Assembly: GCF_000203975.2 (NCBI RefSeq)
Contig: NZ_AFCF02000008.1
Coordinates: 452,509-516,508 of the forward strand
DNA: 64,000 nt
Direction of reading: 5' to 3'
DNA from: Leisingera sp. ANG1
Lineage (GTDB): Bacteria > Pseudomonadota > Alphaproteobacteria > Rhodobacterales > Rhodobacteraceae
How positions within the stretch are numbered: the first letter of the stretch is position 1; the number at the start of each line of letters is the position of its first letter. The translations under genes and the position numbers were made by a program. The notes beneath the pieces were generated by a model. It saw only the letters and a list, made by a program, of their open reading frames with translations, did not search any database and was not told the DNA's origin. Positions 26,079-35,208 of this stretch are shown here, in pieces.

Positions 26079-27497
26079 TCACTCCGCGCGCAGCACCGCG
26101 CCCGGATTCATGATGCCATTGGGGTCCAGCGCCTGTTTGATGGCGCGCATCGCCGCCAGCTTGGCCGGGTCGCCATAGCGCTCCAGATCACCTGATTTCA
26201 TCCGCCCCACCCCGTGCTCGGCACTAAAGGAGCCGCCGAAGGCCTGCACCAGATCATGCACCGCTTCTTTCACCGCACCGCGCGCGGCCTCATACTCCTC
26301 GCGCTTGCGGCCCTTGGCCGGGAACACGTTGTAATGCAGGTTGCCGTCGCCCAGATGGCCAAAGCAATTGATGCGGAAATCGCCCAGCCCGGCAACCGCC
26401 GCCCTGCCCCGTTCGATGAAGGCGGGGATCTCCGAAATCGGCACCGAAATGTCATGGCTGGACACCGAGCCGATAGCCTTGTTGGCCAGCGGGATATGCT
26501 CGCGCACCGCCCACAGCATCTGCCGCTGGCTGTCCGACTGGGCGATCACCCCGTCGCTGGCAAGCCCTGCCGCCTCGGCGGCTTCAAACAGCGCGGCCAG
26601 GGTGTCCTCCGCCTCCAGCCCGCGCGGCAGTCCCAGCTCGATCAGCACGCACCATTCCGGCGCCTCGGCAAAGGGCTGGCGGACCTGCGGCAGCGTCTCC
26701 GCCAGGAAATCCAGCCCCTGCCGGTGGATCAGCTCAAAGGCGCTGACGCCCTCACCCGCGTGATCCCGGGCCAGGGCCAGCAGATCAATGGCCGCCTGCG
26801 GGTCCGTCACGGTAAAGACCGCGGTGCCTTGCGACGCCGGGATCGGCGACAGTTTCAGTGCGGCAGCGGTGATCACTCCCAATGTGCCCTCGGCCCCGAT
26901 CAGCAGGTTCCGCAGGTCATAGCCGGTATTGTCTTTCCTGAGCCGCGACAGCCCGTTCCAAATCTCGCCTGAAGGCAGCACCGCCTCCAGCCCCAGGCAG
27001 AGGTCGCGGGCATTGCCGTAGCGCAGTACGTTAACGCCGCCCGCATTGGTCGCAAGGTTGCCGCCGATCCTCGCCGAACCTTCTGCCGCCAGTGACAGCG
27101 GGAACAGGCGCCCGGCTTCCTGCGCCGCCGCCTGCACGTCCGCCAGAATGGCGCCACCTTCCGCGATAAGGACATTCTCCCGGGCGTGCACCGCCCGGAT
27201 CGCCGCCATCCGCTCCAGCGAGATCAGCAGCGGCGCCGGTCCCTTCGCCATCACCTGGCCGCCGACCAGCCCGGTGCCGCCGCCATAAGGTACAACCGGC
27301 ACCCGCGCGGCATTGGCTTCGCGGACCAGGATGGACACTTCCTCCACGCTGCGCGGCAAGGCCAGCAGCCCCGCCTGCCCCCGGTACCGCCCACGCGGCT
27401 CTTCCAGATAACGCGGTTCGGGAGCGCGCAAAACGCCCTCTGGCAGCAGGGGTGACAGGCGGGCAGCAAAGGCGGGATCGGCGGGGTTCAGCGTCAT
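26079..27497 (-). CDS. FAD-linked D-2-hydroxyacid dehydrogenase (D-2-hydroxyglutarate or D-lactate type)
   Basis: 472 residues. FAD domain of the VAO/GlcD family: PVVPYGGGTGLVGG near 67-80, GGNLATNAGGVNVLRYGN, and DNTGYDLRNLLIGAEGTLG. The C-terminal FAD-oxidase domain has NCFGHLGDGNLHYNV and SAEHGVGRMK, the metal and substrate motifs shared by D-2-hydroxyglutarate dehydrogenases and D-lactate dehydrogenases. Length and motifs fit the first group slightly better. It would pass electrons to quinone or an ETF, which is inference. It sits 41 bp downstream of the MBL gene on the same strand. Confidence 0.85.
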   Translation of the reverse strand: MTLNPADPAFAARLSPLLPEGVLRAPEPRYLEEPRGRYRGQAGLLALPRSVEEVSILVREANAARVPVVPYGGGTGLVGGQVMAKGPAPLLISLERMAAIRAVHARENVLIAEGGAILADVQAAAQEAGRLFPLSLAAEGSARIGGNLATNAGGVNVLRYGNARDLCLGLEAVLPSGEIWNGLSRLRKDNTGYDLRNLLIGAEGTLGVITAAALKLSPIPASQGTAVFTVTDPQAAIDLLALARDHAGEGVSAFELIHRQGLDFLAETLPQVRQPFAEAPEWCVLIELGLPRGLEAEDTLAALFEAAEAAGLASDGVIAQSDSQRQMLWAVREHIPLANKAIGSVSSHDISVPISEIPAFIERGRAAVAGLGDFRINCFGHLGDGNLHYNVFPAKGRKREEYEAARGAVKEAVHDLVQAFGGSFSAEHGVGRMKSGDLERYGDPAKLAAMRAIKQALDPNGIMNPGAVLRAE

Positions 27498-27538
27498 GCC
27501 CTATCCATGCCGCAAGGCCCCGCAACTGGCAAGGCAGC

Positions 27539-28363
27539 TCACTCCCCGTCCAGCAGGTACTTGGGCCGCAGCACATGGATGGTCGGGCGGCTGGGCAAGC
27601 TGCGCAGGGACACCGACAACTCGCTGTTGCCCTCATCCACCACATCAAACTCCGGGCCGATCCGGGACAGGAAACTCTGCAGCGAATAGTCGCTGAACCA
27701 ATGCATCGGAATGATCACCGAGGAGCGCAGCCGCCCCAACACCTCCAGCATCTGATCCAGCGGCAGGGTGATGCCGCCATCCACCGCCGCCATCACAACA
27801 TCAAGCCGCCCCAGCGCGGCATATTGCTCCGGTGTCGGCACGTGGTGCAGGTGGCCGAGGTGGCCAATGCACAGACCCGCAGCCTCAAAAACAAAGATCG
27901 AATTGCCGCGCGCCTCCACCCCGCCAAACATGTTGCGGATGTCTGTGGGCACATTGCGGATCAGCATCTCGCCGAGGTCGAGGTGATGCTCGATGCCTGC
28001 ACCAAACGGCCCCCAGCCCTCCAGCACATGCGGGATCGCGGGGTCGGGATGAGCGGTCCAATGGGTTTCATGGGCGTGGTTCATGGTGACCACATCCGGG
28101 ATCAGCGGCGCAGCGCCGGTGAAGCCGGTGAAATCGGTGACCACATTCAGCCCGCCCTCGGTGCGCAGCAGGAACGAGGCATGGGCGATGTAGCGGATCT
28201 GCACGCTGTCTTCTGCCACCGGGTCCTGCCAGCTGGCCTGCTGCAGGTACTCCAGACCGGGCGTCGCCTCTGCCAGGGCAATGCAATGGCTCTGCCTCCG
28301 CTCCTGCGCCTGGAGGGCAGCGGAACACAGAATGAAACACAGGAAAGTGGCAAACGCGCGCAT
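27539..28363 (-). CDS. Exported MBL-fold metallo-hydrolase-like protein
   Basis: 274 residues from ATG 28363. Signal peptide ~1-20 (RAFATFLCFILCSAALQAQ). The beta-lactamase fold is of the UlaG-like subgroup: QIRYIAHASFLLRTEGG, then VTMNHAHETHW where family members have HxHxDH; here the Asp is replaced by Thr. Further histidines occur in IGHLGHLHHVPT and VIIPMHWF. The altered metal motif makes activity uncertain. The start has only a weak ribosome site. Downstream neighbour: FAD dehydrogenase. Confidence 0.78.
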   Translation of the reverse strand: MRAFATFLCFILCSAALQAQERRQSHCIALAEATPGLEYLQQASWQDPVAEDSVQIRYIAHASFLLRTEGGLNVVTDFTGFTGAAPLIPDVVTMNHAHETHWTAHPDPAIPHVLEGWGPFGAGIEHHLDLGEMLIRNVPTDIRNMFGGVEARGNSIFVFEAAGLCIGHLGHLHHVPTPEQYAALGRLDVVMAAVDGGITLPLDQMLEVLGRLRSSVIIPMHWFSDYSLQSFLSRIGPEFDVVDEGNSELSVSLRSLPSRPTIHVLRPKYLLDGE

Positions 28364-28428
28364 GAGGCAGGTTCTAGGGCGCAAACCGCCATTGTCAGCC
28401 CTTACCGCAGAAAATTCGCCCTGCAAGC

Positions 28429-28598
28429 GCTCCCGCCTGCGCCAGCGGAATTGAAAATTCCGCACCGCCGTTGGGCGTGGCGCCCTGCTAGCGCAGGGCG
28501 CAGCACCGTTTGCCCCACGCGCCGCGCCGCACCGCAGGGGCGGCGCCCGGCCCAACGGGAGCGGCGCATCTTCTGATGCGCAAGCGACGGGCGGGAGC
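28429..28598. repeat. Structured intergenic repeat, copy 3
   Basis: Outer stem GCTCCCGCC/GGCGGGAGC (28429-28437 with 28590-28598); hairpin A GCGGAATT/AATTCCGC (28445-28452/28456-28463); inner stem CCGTTGGGC/GCCCAACGG (28468-28476 with 28550-28558) enclosing hairpin B (28480-28488/28493-28501) and hairpin C (28524-28530/28540-28546); hairpin D GCGCATC/GATGCGC (28564-28570/28575-28581). It lies between the MBL gene and the RimJ-like gene, both minus. Confidence 0.75.
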
Positions 28599-28621
28599 AC
28601 CTCGCTAATAGAATGTTTTGC

Positions 28622-29212
28622 TTAGGCCTGCCCCGCCAGCGTCTTGCCGCGGCGGTCGTGGCGCAGGGAGGCATAAAGCACATGGGTGCGCCAGCGGCCA
28701 TTGATCTGCAGATAGGACTGGGCCACGCCCTCATACTTGAAGCCGGATTTCTCCAGCAGCCCGCGCGACGCCTGGTTTTCCGGCAGGCAGGCGGCCTCGA
28801 TCCGGCTCAGGTCCAGCTTGGTGAAGGCATGATGCACCACCGCGCCGATCGCCTCGCGCATGTAGCCCTGGCGGGCAAACGACTGGCCGGTCCAGTAGCC
28901 AAGCGTGCCGGCCTGGGCCGGGCCGCGCCGGATATTGTCCAGGGTAATCGCCCCGACCAGCAGGTTGTCGGACCGGCGGATCAGGAACAGCGGCAGCGCG
29001 GTGCCGCCGGAAACCGACCGCCGCGCCCAGTAGACCCTGTTGGTAAAGCTCTTGCGGCTGAGGTGGTCCGCCGCCCAGCTGGGTTCCCACGGGGTAAGAT
29101 AGGGCTGGCTCTGCAGCCTCAATGCCGCCCAGCCGTGAAAATCCGCATGCACCGGCGGCCTGAGGGTCAGGCGCTCGGTTTCGATACGGACCTTGCGGCG
29201 GTTGAGCAGCAT
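28622..29212 (-). CDS. RimJ/RimL-type GNAT N-acetyltransferase
   Basis: 196 residues. ETERLTLRPPVHADFHGW, LGYWTGQSFARQGYMREAI, and IEAACLPENQASRGLLEKSG are the typical order of ribosomal-protein-alanine acetyltransferases (RimJ-like), which acetylate protein N-termini; the actual target is unknown. Its ATG overlaps the upstream M16 peptidase stop by one base (TGATG), so translation is coupled. Last gene of the run surf1-thrC-M16-rimJ. Confidence 0.87.
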   Translation of the reverse strand: MLLNRRKVRIETERLTLRPPVHADFHGWAALRLQSQPYLTPWEPSWAADHLSRKSFTNRVYWARRSVSGGTALPLFLIRRSDNLLVGAITLDNIRRGPAQAGTLGYWTGQSFARQGYMREAIGAVVHHAFTKLDLSRIEAACLPENQASRGLLEKSGFKYEGVAQSYLQINGRWRTHVLYASLRHDRRGKTLAGQA

Positions 29213-30474
29213 CAGGCGGCGCGCCTCTCCTGCAGCCGCTCCAGCGCCGGGGCGTCCGCGACCGGGCCGTACAAAGCCAGCGCCGCAGGCGCCGTCACCG
29301 CCATGGTCTCCGCCAGCTCGCGCACGTCCTTGGTGGTGACCGCATTGATCCGCTCCACCGTGCGCTCCAGCGACGGCACCTTGCCCCAGATCTGCACCAG
29401 CCGCGCCAGCCGTTCAGCCCGGTTCGAGGGGCTTTCCAGCCCCATCAGCATCCCGGCCTTCATCTGGGCGCGGGCGCGCTCCACCTCGGCATCGCTCATG
29501 TCGTCCGCGGCGCGTTTCATCTCGTCGATGGTGATGCCTGCCAGCTCCGTCAGCTGTTCACCCGAGGTGCCTGCATAGACGGTCATCGAGCCGGTATCGG
29601 CATAAGAGCCCGCTTGCGAGAAGATCGTGTAGCAGAGGCCGCGTTTTTCGCGCACCTCCTGGAACAAGCGCGAGGACATGCCGCCGCCCAGGGCGCTGGC
29701 ATAGATCTGCGCGGTGTACATCGACTGGTCGCGGTAGCCGGGGCCTTCAAAAGCCAGCGCGAAATGCGCCTGCTCCAGATCCTTCACTTGCCGCGCCTCG
29801 CCGCCGGTGAACTGCGCGCCCTCGGCGGTGAACTCCGGCTTGGCCTCCATATGGCCGAACAGTTGCTCCGCCAGTTTGACCAGCGCATCGTGATCGACGC
29901 CGCCCGCCGCCGCCAGGATCATCTGGCCGGGGCCGTAGTGTTCACCGACAAAGCCCTGCAGATCCTCGCGGCTGAAGCTGCGCACACGTTCCGCAGGCCC
30001 CAGAATGGTCCGCCCCAGCGGCTGCCCGCGGTAGCTTTCCTCCTGCAGCCAGTCAAAGATCACGTCGTCCGGCGTGTCCAGCGACTGGCCGATCTCCTGC
30101 AGGATCACCCCGCGCTCAACCTCGATCTCGCGCTGGTCGAACACCGGATTGAGCAGGATATCCCCGATCACATCCACCGCCAGCGGCACGTCGTCTTTCA
30201 GCACCCGGGCGTAATAGGCCGTCACCTCGCGCGAGGTGTAGGCGTTGATATAACCGCCCACATCCTCGATCTCCTCTGCGATCTGCAGGGCCGAGCGCCG
30301 CTTGGTGCCCTTGAAGGCCATGTGCTCCAGAAAATGGGCAATGCCGTTCTGCTCCAGCCGCTCGTGGCGGCCGCCGGCGCTCACCCAGATCCCGACCGCC
30401 GCGGATTCCAGACCCGGCATATGCTCGGAGACGATACGGAACCCGTTGGCGAGTGTGTGCTGCTGAACTGTCAA
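29212..30474 (-). CDS. M16 family zinc peptidase (processing-peptidase-like)
   Basis: 420 residues, the length of a single-chain mitochondrial processing-peptidase beta-like protein. The inverted zinc motif HFLEH is at 47-51 in NGIAHFLEHMAFKGTKRR, and the third ligand block VERGVILQEIGQ follows about 75 residues later. The family degrades or trims peptides, in the cytoplasm or periplasm; no signal peptide is seen. The start is TTG 30474, in a TTGA overlap with thrC, with only a weak ribosome site, so it likely depends on translation of thrC. Confidence 0.9.
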   Translation of the reverse strand: MTVQQHTLANGFRIVSEHMPGLESAAVGIWVSAGGRHERLEQNGIAHFLEHMAFKGTKRRSALQIAEEIEDVGGYINAYTSREVTAYYARVLKDDVPLAVDVIGDILLNPVFDQREIEVERGVILQEIGQSLDTPDDVIFDWLQEESYRGQPLGRTILGPAERVRSFSREDLQGFVGEHYGPGQMILAAAGGVDHDALVKLAEQLFGHMEAKPEFTAEGAQFTGGEARQVKDLEQAHFALAFEGPGYRDQSMYTAQIYASALGGGMSSRLFQEVREKRGLCYTIFSQAGSYADTGSMTVYAGTSGEQLTELAGITIDEMKRAADDMSDAEVERARAQMKAGMLMGLESPSNRAERLARLVQIWGKVPSLERTVERINAVTTKDVRELAETMAVTAPAALALYGPVADAPALERLQERRAA

Positions 30475-31859
30475 TTCGCGATGTTCTTTCTGATGTGATC
30501 CTCAAGGGCAGCCAGATCATTGGCGATCCGGGTGACCCGTTCCGGCCTCTCATACAGGTCGGACATGCGCGGCGGCAAGGGCGGATGAATGCCGCTGGCT
30601 TCTTCCACAGCAGCCGGGAATTTCGCCGGGTGCGCTGTGGCCAGCGTGATCATCGGTACCTCCGCCTTGCGGTGTTCGTTCGCCACTTTCACGGCAACCG
30701 CGCCATGCGGGCAAATCAGTTCGCCAGAGGACGCCAGCTCGGACTTGATGGTCGCCAGCGTCTCTTCCTCGGAGGTGCGGCCAGAGGTGTAATTCTCCGC
30801 CAGCGCCTGCATCGCGCCCTGCGACACGTCAAAGCCGCCGTTCTTCAGTTCATCCATCAACAGCGCCACCGCCTTGCTGTCCTGCCCGTAGGCATAGAAC
30901 AGCGCGCGTTCAAAGTTCGAAGACACCTGAATGTCCATCGAGGGAGAGATCGAGGGCTGGGTGTCGCCCTTGTAGTAGCCCTGCCCGGACAGGCAGCGGT
31001 GCAGAATGTCGTTCTGGTTGGTGGCAACCACCAGCTGGTCGATCGGCAGACCCATCTGCTTGGCGATGAAACCCGCAAAGATGTCACCGAAGTTGCCGGT
31101 CGGCACGGTGAAGCTCACCTTGCGCTGCGGCGCGCCCAGCGACACGGCGGAGGAGAAGTAATAGACCACCTGCGCCAGCACCCGCGCGATGTTGATCGAG
31201 TTGACGCCCGCCAGCTTTACGCCGTCGCGGAAGTCGAAGTCGTTGAACATGTCCTTCACACGCGCCTGGCAGTCGTCGAAGTCGCCATCGACGGCCAGCG
31301 CGTGCACATTGGCGTCCTGCGGCGTGGTCATCTGGCGGCGCTGCACCTCGGACACGCGGCCATGCGGGTAGAGGATGAACACATCCACATTGTTCAGGCC
31401 GCGGAAGGCTTCCATGGCGGCAGAACCGGTGTCGCCGGAGGTGGCGCCTGCAATGGTCACCCGGTCGCCGCGGCGCTCCAGTGCAGCCTGGAACAGCTGG
31501 CCGATCAGCTGCATCGCAAAGTCCTTGAACGCCAGCGTGGGGCCGTGGAACAGCTCCAGCAGGAAATGGTTCGGCGCCAGCTGCTTCAGCGGTGCCCGGG
31601 CGGCGTGTTCAAAGCCCGCGTAGGCGCGGGCGATGATGGCGCGGAATTCCTCATCGGTGAAGCAATCGCCGACGAAGGGCCGCATGACGCGGAACGCGGT
31701 TTCCTCATAGGACAGCCCCGCCAGCGCCGCGATGTCGTCCTGGGACATCTGCGGGATTTCCGCCGGCACATACAGGCCGCCGTCACGCGCGAGGCCGGTC
31801 AGCATCGCATCTTCAAAGGTCAGCTCGGGCGCTTGGCCCCGGGTCGAGATATATTTCAT
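30471..31859 (-). CDS. thrC: Threonine synthase
   Basis: 462 residues. PLP enzyme making L-threonine from O-phospho-L-homoserine. MKYISTRGQAPELTFEDAML and DGGLYVPAEIP are the family N-terminus; the PLP lysine is Lys112 in GPTLAFKDFAMQL; GATSGDTGSAA and the phosphate loop PTGNFGDIFAG follow. The long form is typical of proteobacteria and fungi. It is 20 bp downstream of surf1 and overlaps the M16 gene by 4 nt. Confidence 0.95.
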   Translation of the reverse strand: MKYISTRGQAPELTFEDAMLTGLARDGGLYVPAEIPQMSQDDIAALAGLSYEETAFRVMRPFVGDCFTDEEFRAIIARAYAGFEHAARAPLKQLAPNHFLLELFHGPTLAFKDFAMQLIGQLFQAALERRGDRVTIAGATSGDTGSAAMEAFRGLNNVDVFILYPHGRVSEVQRRQMTTPQDANVHALAVDGDFDDCQARVKDMFNDFDFRDGVKLAGVNSINIARVLAQVVYYFSSAVSLGAPQRKVSFTVPTGNFGDIFAGFIAKQMGLPIDQLVVATNQNDILHRCLSGQGYYKGDTQPSISPSMDIQVSSNFERALFYAYGQDSKAVALLMDELKNGGFDVSQGAMQALAENYTSGRTSEEETLATIKSELASSGELICPHGAVAVKVANEHRKAEVPMITLATAHPAKFPAAVEEASGIHPPLPPRMSDLYERPERVTRIANDLAALEDHIRKNIAN

Positions 31860-31879
31860 CGCCTTCAGCTCTTTCGGGT

Positions 31880-32542
31880 TCAGGGGCGGCTGCGCCGCAG
31901 GAAGTAGACGGTCATCGCGGCCCAGATAAAGGCCAGCGAAAACCAGGTGATCGCATATTGCAAGTGGTTGTTCGGGATGCCCGCAGTTGTCACAGCCTGC
32001 GGAGTGACCGCCGCCTCAGGCGCTGTGCTGCGGGCGACAATCAAAACGGGTTCGGTGTTCAGGCGCTCTGCCATATAAGCCACGTCCCTGGCATAGAGGA
32101 TATTGGTGTCCACTTCCGGCGCGGGCGTCGTCCAGTCGCCCTCATCCGGCCAGAGAAGATTGCCGGTGACGGTTGCCTGCCCGATGCTGAGAGATGTGGT
32201 CTTTTCAGCGGCAGGGATGAAGCCCCGGTCCAACAGGACACGCCGGCCATCGGTGGTCACGAATGGGGCAATGACCCGGTACCCCGTTTCGGCGTCTTTG
32301 GTGACCCAGAACACATGCAGCGCATTGCCTTCGATTTCACCCTCGACGGTAACGGCCCGGTAGCGGTCTTGCTCCTTCACCGGGACTTGCGGCAAAGCCG
32401 CCGGTGCAGCCGCGATGCTGGCCTCAATCGTCTGAAGCAGGTCTTCCTTCCAGCCCATGCGCTGCAGCTGCCAGGTGCCTAGGCCGATCAGTATCGCCAG
32501 GCCCGCGCCTCCGATGATCAACAGGAAGATGACACGCCGCAT
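31880..32542 (-). CDS. SURF1 family oxidase assembly protein
   Basis: 220 residues with a helix at each end (VIFLLIIGGAGLAILIGLGT and YAITWFSLAFIWAAMTVYFL) and a periplasmic domain between them, the SURF1 plan. Motifs: GTWQLQRMGWKEDLL, GYRVIAPFVTTDGRRVLLDR and NNHLQYAITWF. Surf1 delivers heme a to subunit I of aa3-type oxidase. It follows ctaE after a terminator-like hairpin, so its expression may be lower than that of the upstream cta genes. Confidence 0.93.
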   Translation of the reverse strand: MRRVIFLLIIGGAGLAILIGLGTWQLQRMGWKEDLLQTIEASIAAAPAALPQVPVKEQDRYRAVTVEGEIEGNALHVFWVTKDAETGYRVIAPFVTTDGRRVLLDRGFIPAAEKTTSLSIGQATVTGNLLWPDEGDWTTPAPEVDTNILYARDVAYMAERLNTEPVLIVARSTAPEAAVTPQAVTTAGIPNNHLQYAITWFSLAFIWAAMTVYFLRRSRP

Positions 32543-32556
32543 CCGGGCCGCTCCGC

Positions 32557-32597
32557 TTCAAAAGACAAGGCGCGCAAGGTGTCCCCTGCGCGCCTTG
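32557..32597 (-). terminator. Terminator or attenuator between ctaE and surf1
   Basis: 11-bp stem CAAGGCGCGCA/TGCGCGCCTTG (32566-32576 with 32587-32597), 10-nt loop; on the minus strand followed by TCTTTTGAAG. It is 47 nt after the ctaE stop and 15-25 nt ahead of the surf1 start. Confidence 0.75.
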
Positions 32598-32644
32598 CTC
32601 ATTAAGGTCTGTCTGCGGTTTTTGGAACCGCAAACATGTAACCG

Positions 32645-33454
32645 TTACAAACCGGAGGTGCCCCAGATGTAGACGGCCACGAACAGGAACAGCCAGACAA
32701 CGTCCACGAAGTGCCAGTACCAGGCAGCCGCCTCAAAGCCGACGTGCTGCTCGGGGGTGAAATCACCCTTCATCGCGCGGATCAGGCAGACGGTCAGGAA
32801 GATGGTGCCGATGATCACGTGGAAACCGTGGAAGCCGGTTGCCATGAAGAAGTTCGAGTAAAACTCGTCTTCGCCGAACTTCCAGCCTTCATGCAGCAGG
32901 TGGGCGTATTCATAGCCCTGCAGCGCGGTGAAAGCGATGCCGAAGGCGATACCGATCGCCAGGCCCTGGATCAGCGCCTTGCGGTCGTTGTTGTGCACCA
33001 GCGCGTGGTGCGCCCAGGTCACGGCACAGCCGGACAGCAGCAGGATCAGGGTGTTGATCAGCGGCAGGTGAAACGGGTCGACCGGGTAGATCGCCGGGGC
33101 CACATATTCAGTGCCGACATAGGTCTCCATCGGGTACATGGCGTGTTTGAAGAACGACCAGAACCAGGCGAAGAAGAACATCACCTCGGACATCACAAAC
33201 AGGATGAAGCCATAGCGCAGGCCGATGCGGACGACGGGGGTGTGATCGCCGACCTTGCTTTCGGCAACAACTTCGGACCACCAGGCGAAGGCCGAGTACA
33301 GCACGGCAACAAAGCCGATCCAGAAGGCCCAGGCGGTGATGCCCTTCATCCAGAACACTGCGCCAACCAGCATGACGAAGGTGCCCACTGCGGCAGCCAG
33401 CGGCCAGATCGACGGCGGCAGAATGTGATAATCGTGATTTTTAGCATGCGCCAT
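32645..33454 (-). CDS. ctaE: Cytochrome c oxidase subunit III
   Basis: 269 residues, seven membrane helices. [18 protein letters not shown] at the start and [52 protein letters not shown] and [17 protein letters not shown] are all diagnostic. It stabilises subunit I of the aa3 oxidase and aids proton delivery. It is 23 bp after ctaG in the cta operon. Confidence 0.97.
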   Translation of the reverse strand: MAHAKNHDYHILPPSIWPLAAAVGTFVMLVGAVFWMKGITAWAFWIGFVAVLYSAFAWWSEVVAESKVGDHTPVVRIGLRYGFILFVMSEVMFFFAWFWSFFKHAMYPMETYVGTEYVAPAIYPVDPFHLPLINTLILLLSGCAVTWAHHALVHNNDRKALIQGLAIGIAFGIAFTALQGYEYAHLLHEGWKFGEDEFYSNFFMATGFHGFHVIIGTIFLTVCLIRAMKGDFTPEQHVGFEAAAWYWHFVDVVWLFLFVAVYIWGTSGL

Positions 33455-33477
33455 TTAAGTGTCCCTCACCTAGCGGC

Positions 33478-34065
33478 CTAGTTCGTGGTTGTGCCTGCCC
33501 CGGTGTTACCCCCGGTGTCGAGAGCGGCAACGCCCTCGGGCAGATCGATTTCATGGAACGTGTACGACAGCGTGATCGTATGCACGTATTTTGCGTCCCG
33601 GTCGTCAATGATTTCCGGGTCAACATAGAAGGTCACGGGCATCTGCACCCGCTCCCCCGGCTGAAGCACCTGCTCGGTAAAGCAGAAGCAGTCGATTTTC
33701 TCAAAGAACCCGCCGGCCTGATAGGGCGCCACATTGTAGGACGCCTGCCCCGCCACGGGGCGGTCGGTCGGGTTATAGGCCTCGTAAAAGGCCAGGCCGG
33801 TTTCCCCCAGCTTGATCTCCATCTCGCGCTGCATCGGCTTGAATTCCCACGGCATGCCGCGTTCCTTGGAGCCGTCAAAGCGGACTTTGATGGTCTGGTC
33901 CAGAACCGTGTCCGATCCCGCGCTGGCCACGCCGGTGACGCCGCCAAAGCCGGTGACGCGGCAGAACCAGTCATAAAACGGCACCGACGCCCAGGACAGC
34001 CCGCCCATCAGGACGACAACGCCGACCAGCTGGACAACAGTCTTTTGGGGCCCCTGCAGCGCCAT
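33478..34065 (-). CDS. ctaG: Cytochrome c oxidase assembly protein Cox11/CtaG
   Basis: 195 residues. One N-terminal helix (VVQLVGVVVLMGGLSWASVPFY, in two parts) anchors a periplasmic copper-binding domain with FEKIDCFCFTEQ (Cys126, Cys128); a third cysteine, Cys35, lies just after the helix. The protein inserts CuB into subunit I. ATG 34065 overlaps the stop of the preceding small gene by one base. Confidence 0.95.
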   Translation of the reverse strand: MALQGPQKTVVQLVGVVVLMGGLSWASVPFYDWFCRVTGFGGVTGVASAGSDTVLDQTIKVRFDGSKERGMPWEFKPMQREMEIKLGETGLAFYEAYNPTDRPVAGQASYNVAPYQAGGFFEKIDCFCFTEQVLQPGERVQMPVTFYVDPEIIDDRDAKYVHTITLSYTFHEIDLPEGVAALDTGGNTGAGTTTN

Positions 34066-34244
34066 CAGTTCTGCTCCCCCTGTTCACCAGAGGACTGTGC
34101 ATCGGGGAACTTGAAGCTGGCCGAAGTCACCTTGACCATGGTCAGCGCCATGATCAGCACCACAAAGGCCGCCAGCAGAATGCCGACTCCCTTGTTCAGG
34201 CCGGAGCGGCGCTTGTGGATCTCATGTTCCTTTCGCAGGGCCAT
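34065..34244 (-). CDS. CoxF-like small membrane protein of the cta operon
   Basis: 59 residues from ATG 34244, with GGGAGG upstream. A basic N-terminus (ALRKEHEIHKRRSGLNKG) is followed by one helix (VGILLAAFVVLIMALTMVKV) and a polar tail. Position between ctaB and ctaG and the size match the small CoxF-type proteins of alphaproteobacterial cta operons, whose role in oxidase assembly is poorly defined. One base from the ctaB stop. Confidence 0.8.
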   Translation of the reverse strand: MALRKEHEIHKRRSGLNKGVGILLAAFVVLIMALTMVKVTSASFKFPDAQSSGEQGEQN

Positions 34245-34245
34245 C

Positions 34246-35187
34246 TTACCAGCCTCCCAAGCCATAGGGCTTCAGCAAAGCCTCGGCCAGAATGGCGCCG
34301 AAATGCAGGAACAGATACAGCAGCGACAGCTTGAAGAAACTGCGCTCCACCTTGAAATTGTCACCCTCGGAATCATCCTCGTCGCGGCGGGTGATCTTCC
34401 AGGCGCCATGCAGGAACAGCGCGTTCATCACCAGCGCCGCGGCCAGATAGATCGGGCCGCCAATGCCGGAGAACGCGGTGCCAACAGCCAGCACGGCCAG
34501 CAGCACGGTATAGGCCAGGATGTGAATGCGGGTAGAGCGGCGGCCGTGGGTCACGGTCAGCATCGGCACGCCCGCGTCGTCATAGTCAGAGCGCATGAAC
34601 AGCGCCAGCGCCCAGAAATGCGGCGGCGTCCACATGAAGGTCAGCAGGAACATCAGCCAGGGCTCAACCGACATGGTGCCGGTGGCGGCGATCCAGCCGA
34701 TGACCGGCGGGAAGGCTCCAGCGGCACCGCCAATCACAATGTTCTGCGGCGTCGCCCGCTTCAGCCACATGGTGTAGACCACCACGTAAAAGAAGATGGT
34801 GAAGGCCAGGAACGCACCGGCAAAGACATTGGCGGCCAGCGCCAGCATGATCACCGACAGGCCCGACAGCGCCAGGCCGAACGCCAGCGCCTCGCCGGCC
34901 TCAACCTTGCCCGCCGGGATCGGGCGCGACTTGGTGCGCTTCATCACCTTATCGATATCCGCGTCCCACCACATGTTCAGCGCGCCGGAGGCACCGCCGC
35001 CGATGGCAATGAACAGGATCGCGCAGAAGCCGACAACGGGATGCACAGAAACCGGCGCGGCCAGCAGGCCGACCAGAGCGGTGAACACCACCAGCGACAT
35101 GACACGGGGCTTCAGCAGGGCGAAATAATCGCCAAAGCTGGCCTCGTCCTCATATGCCCGGCTTGCGTTGATGCTTGCGTCGCTCAT
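34246..35187 (-). CDS. ctaB: Protoheme IX farnesyltransferase (heme O synthase)
   Basis: 313 residues, UbiA-type prenyltransferase with about nine helices. The first Asp-rich motif is NMWWDADIDKVMKRTKSRP; a second polar loop, RSDYDDAGVPMLTVTHG, lies between later helices. It farnesylates heme B to heme O, the precursor of heme A for the aa3 oxidase. It is separated from ctaC by 97 bp holding a perfect palindrome. Confidence 0.95.
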   Translation of the reverse strand: MSDASINASRAYEDEASFGDYFALLKPRVMSLVVFTALVGLLAAPVSVHPVVGFCAILFIAIGGGASGALNMWWDADIDKVMKRTKSRPIPAGKVEAGEALAFGLALSGLSVIMLALAANVFAGAFLAFTIFFYVVVYTMWLKRATPQNIVIGGAAGAFPPVIGWIAATGTMSVEPWLMFLLTFMWTPPHFWALALFMRSDYDDAGVPMLTVTHGRRSTRIHILAYTVLLAVLAVGTAFSGIGGPIYLAAALVMNALFLHGAWKITRRDEDDSEGDNFKVERSFFKLSLLYLFLHFGAILAEALLKPYGLGGW

Positions 35188-35208
35188 CTTGGGTCCTTTG
35201 GCGGCAAC

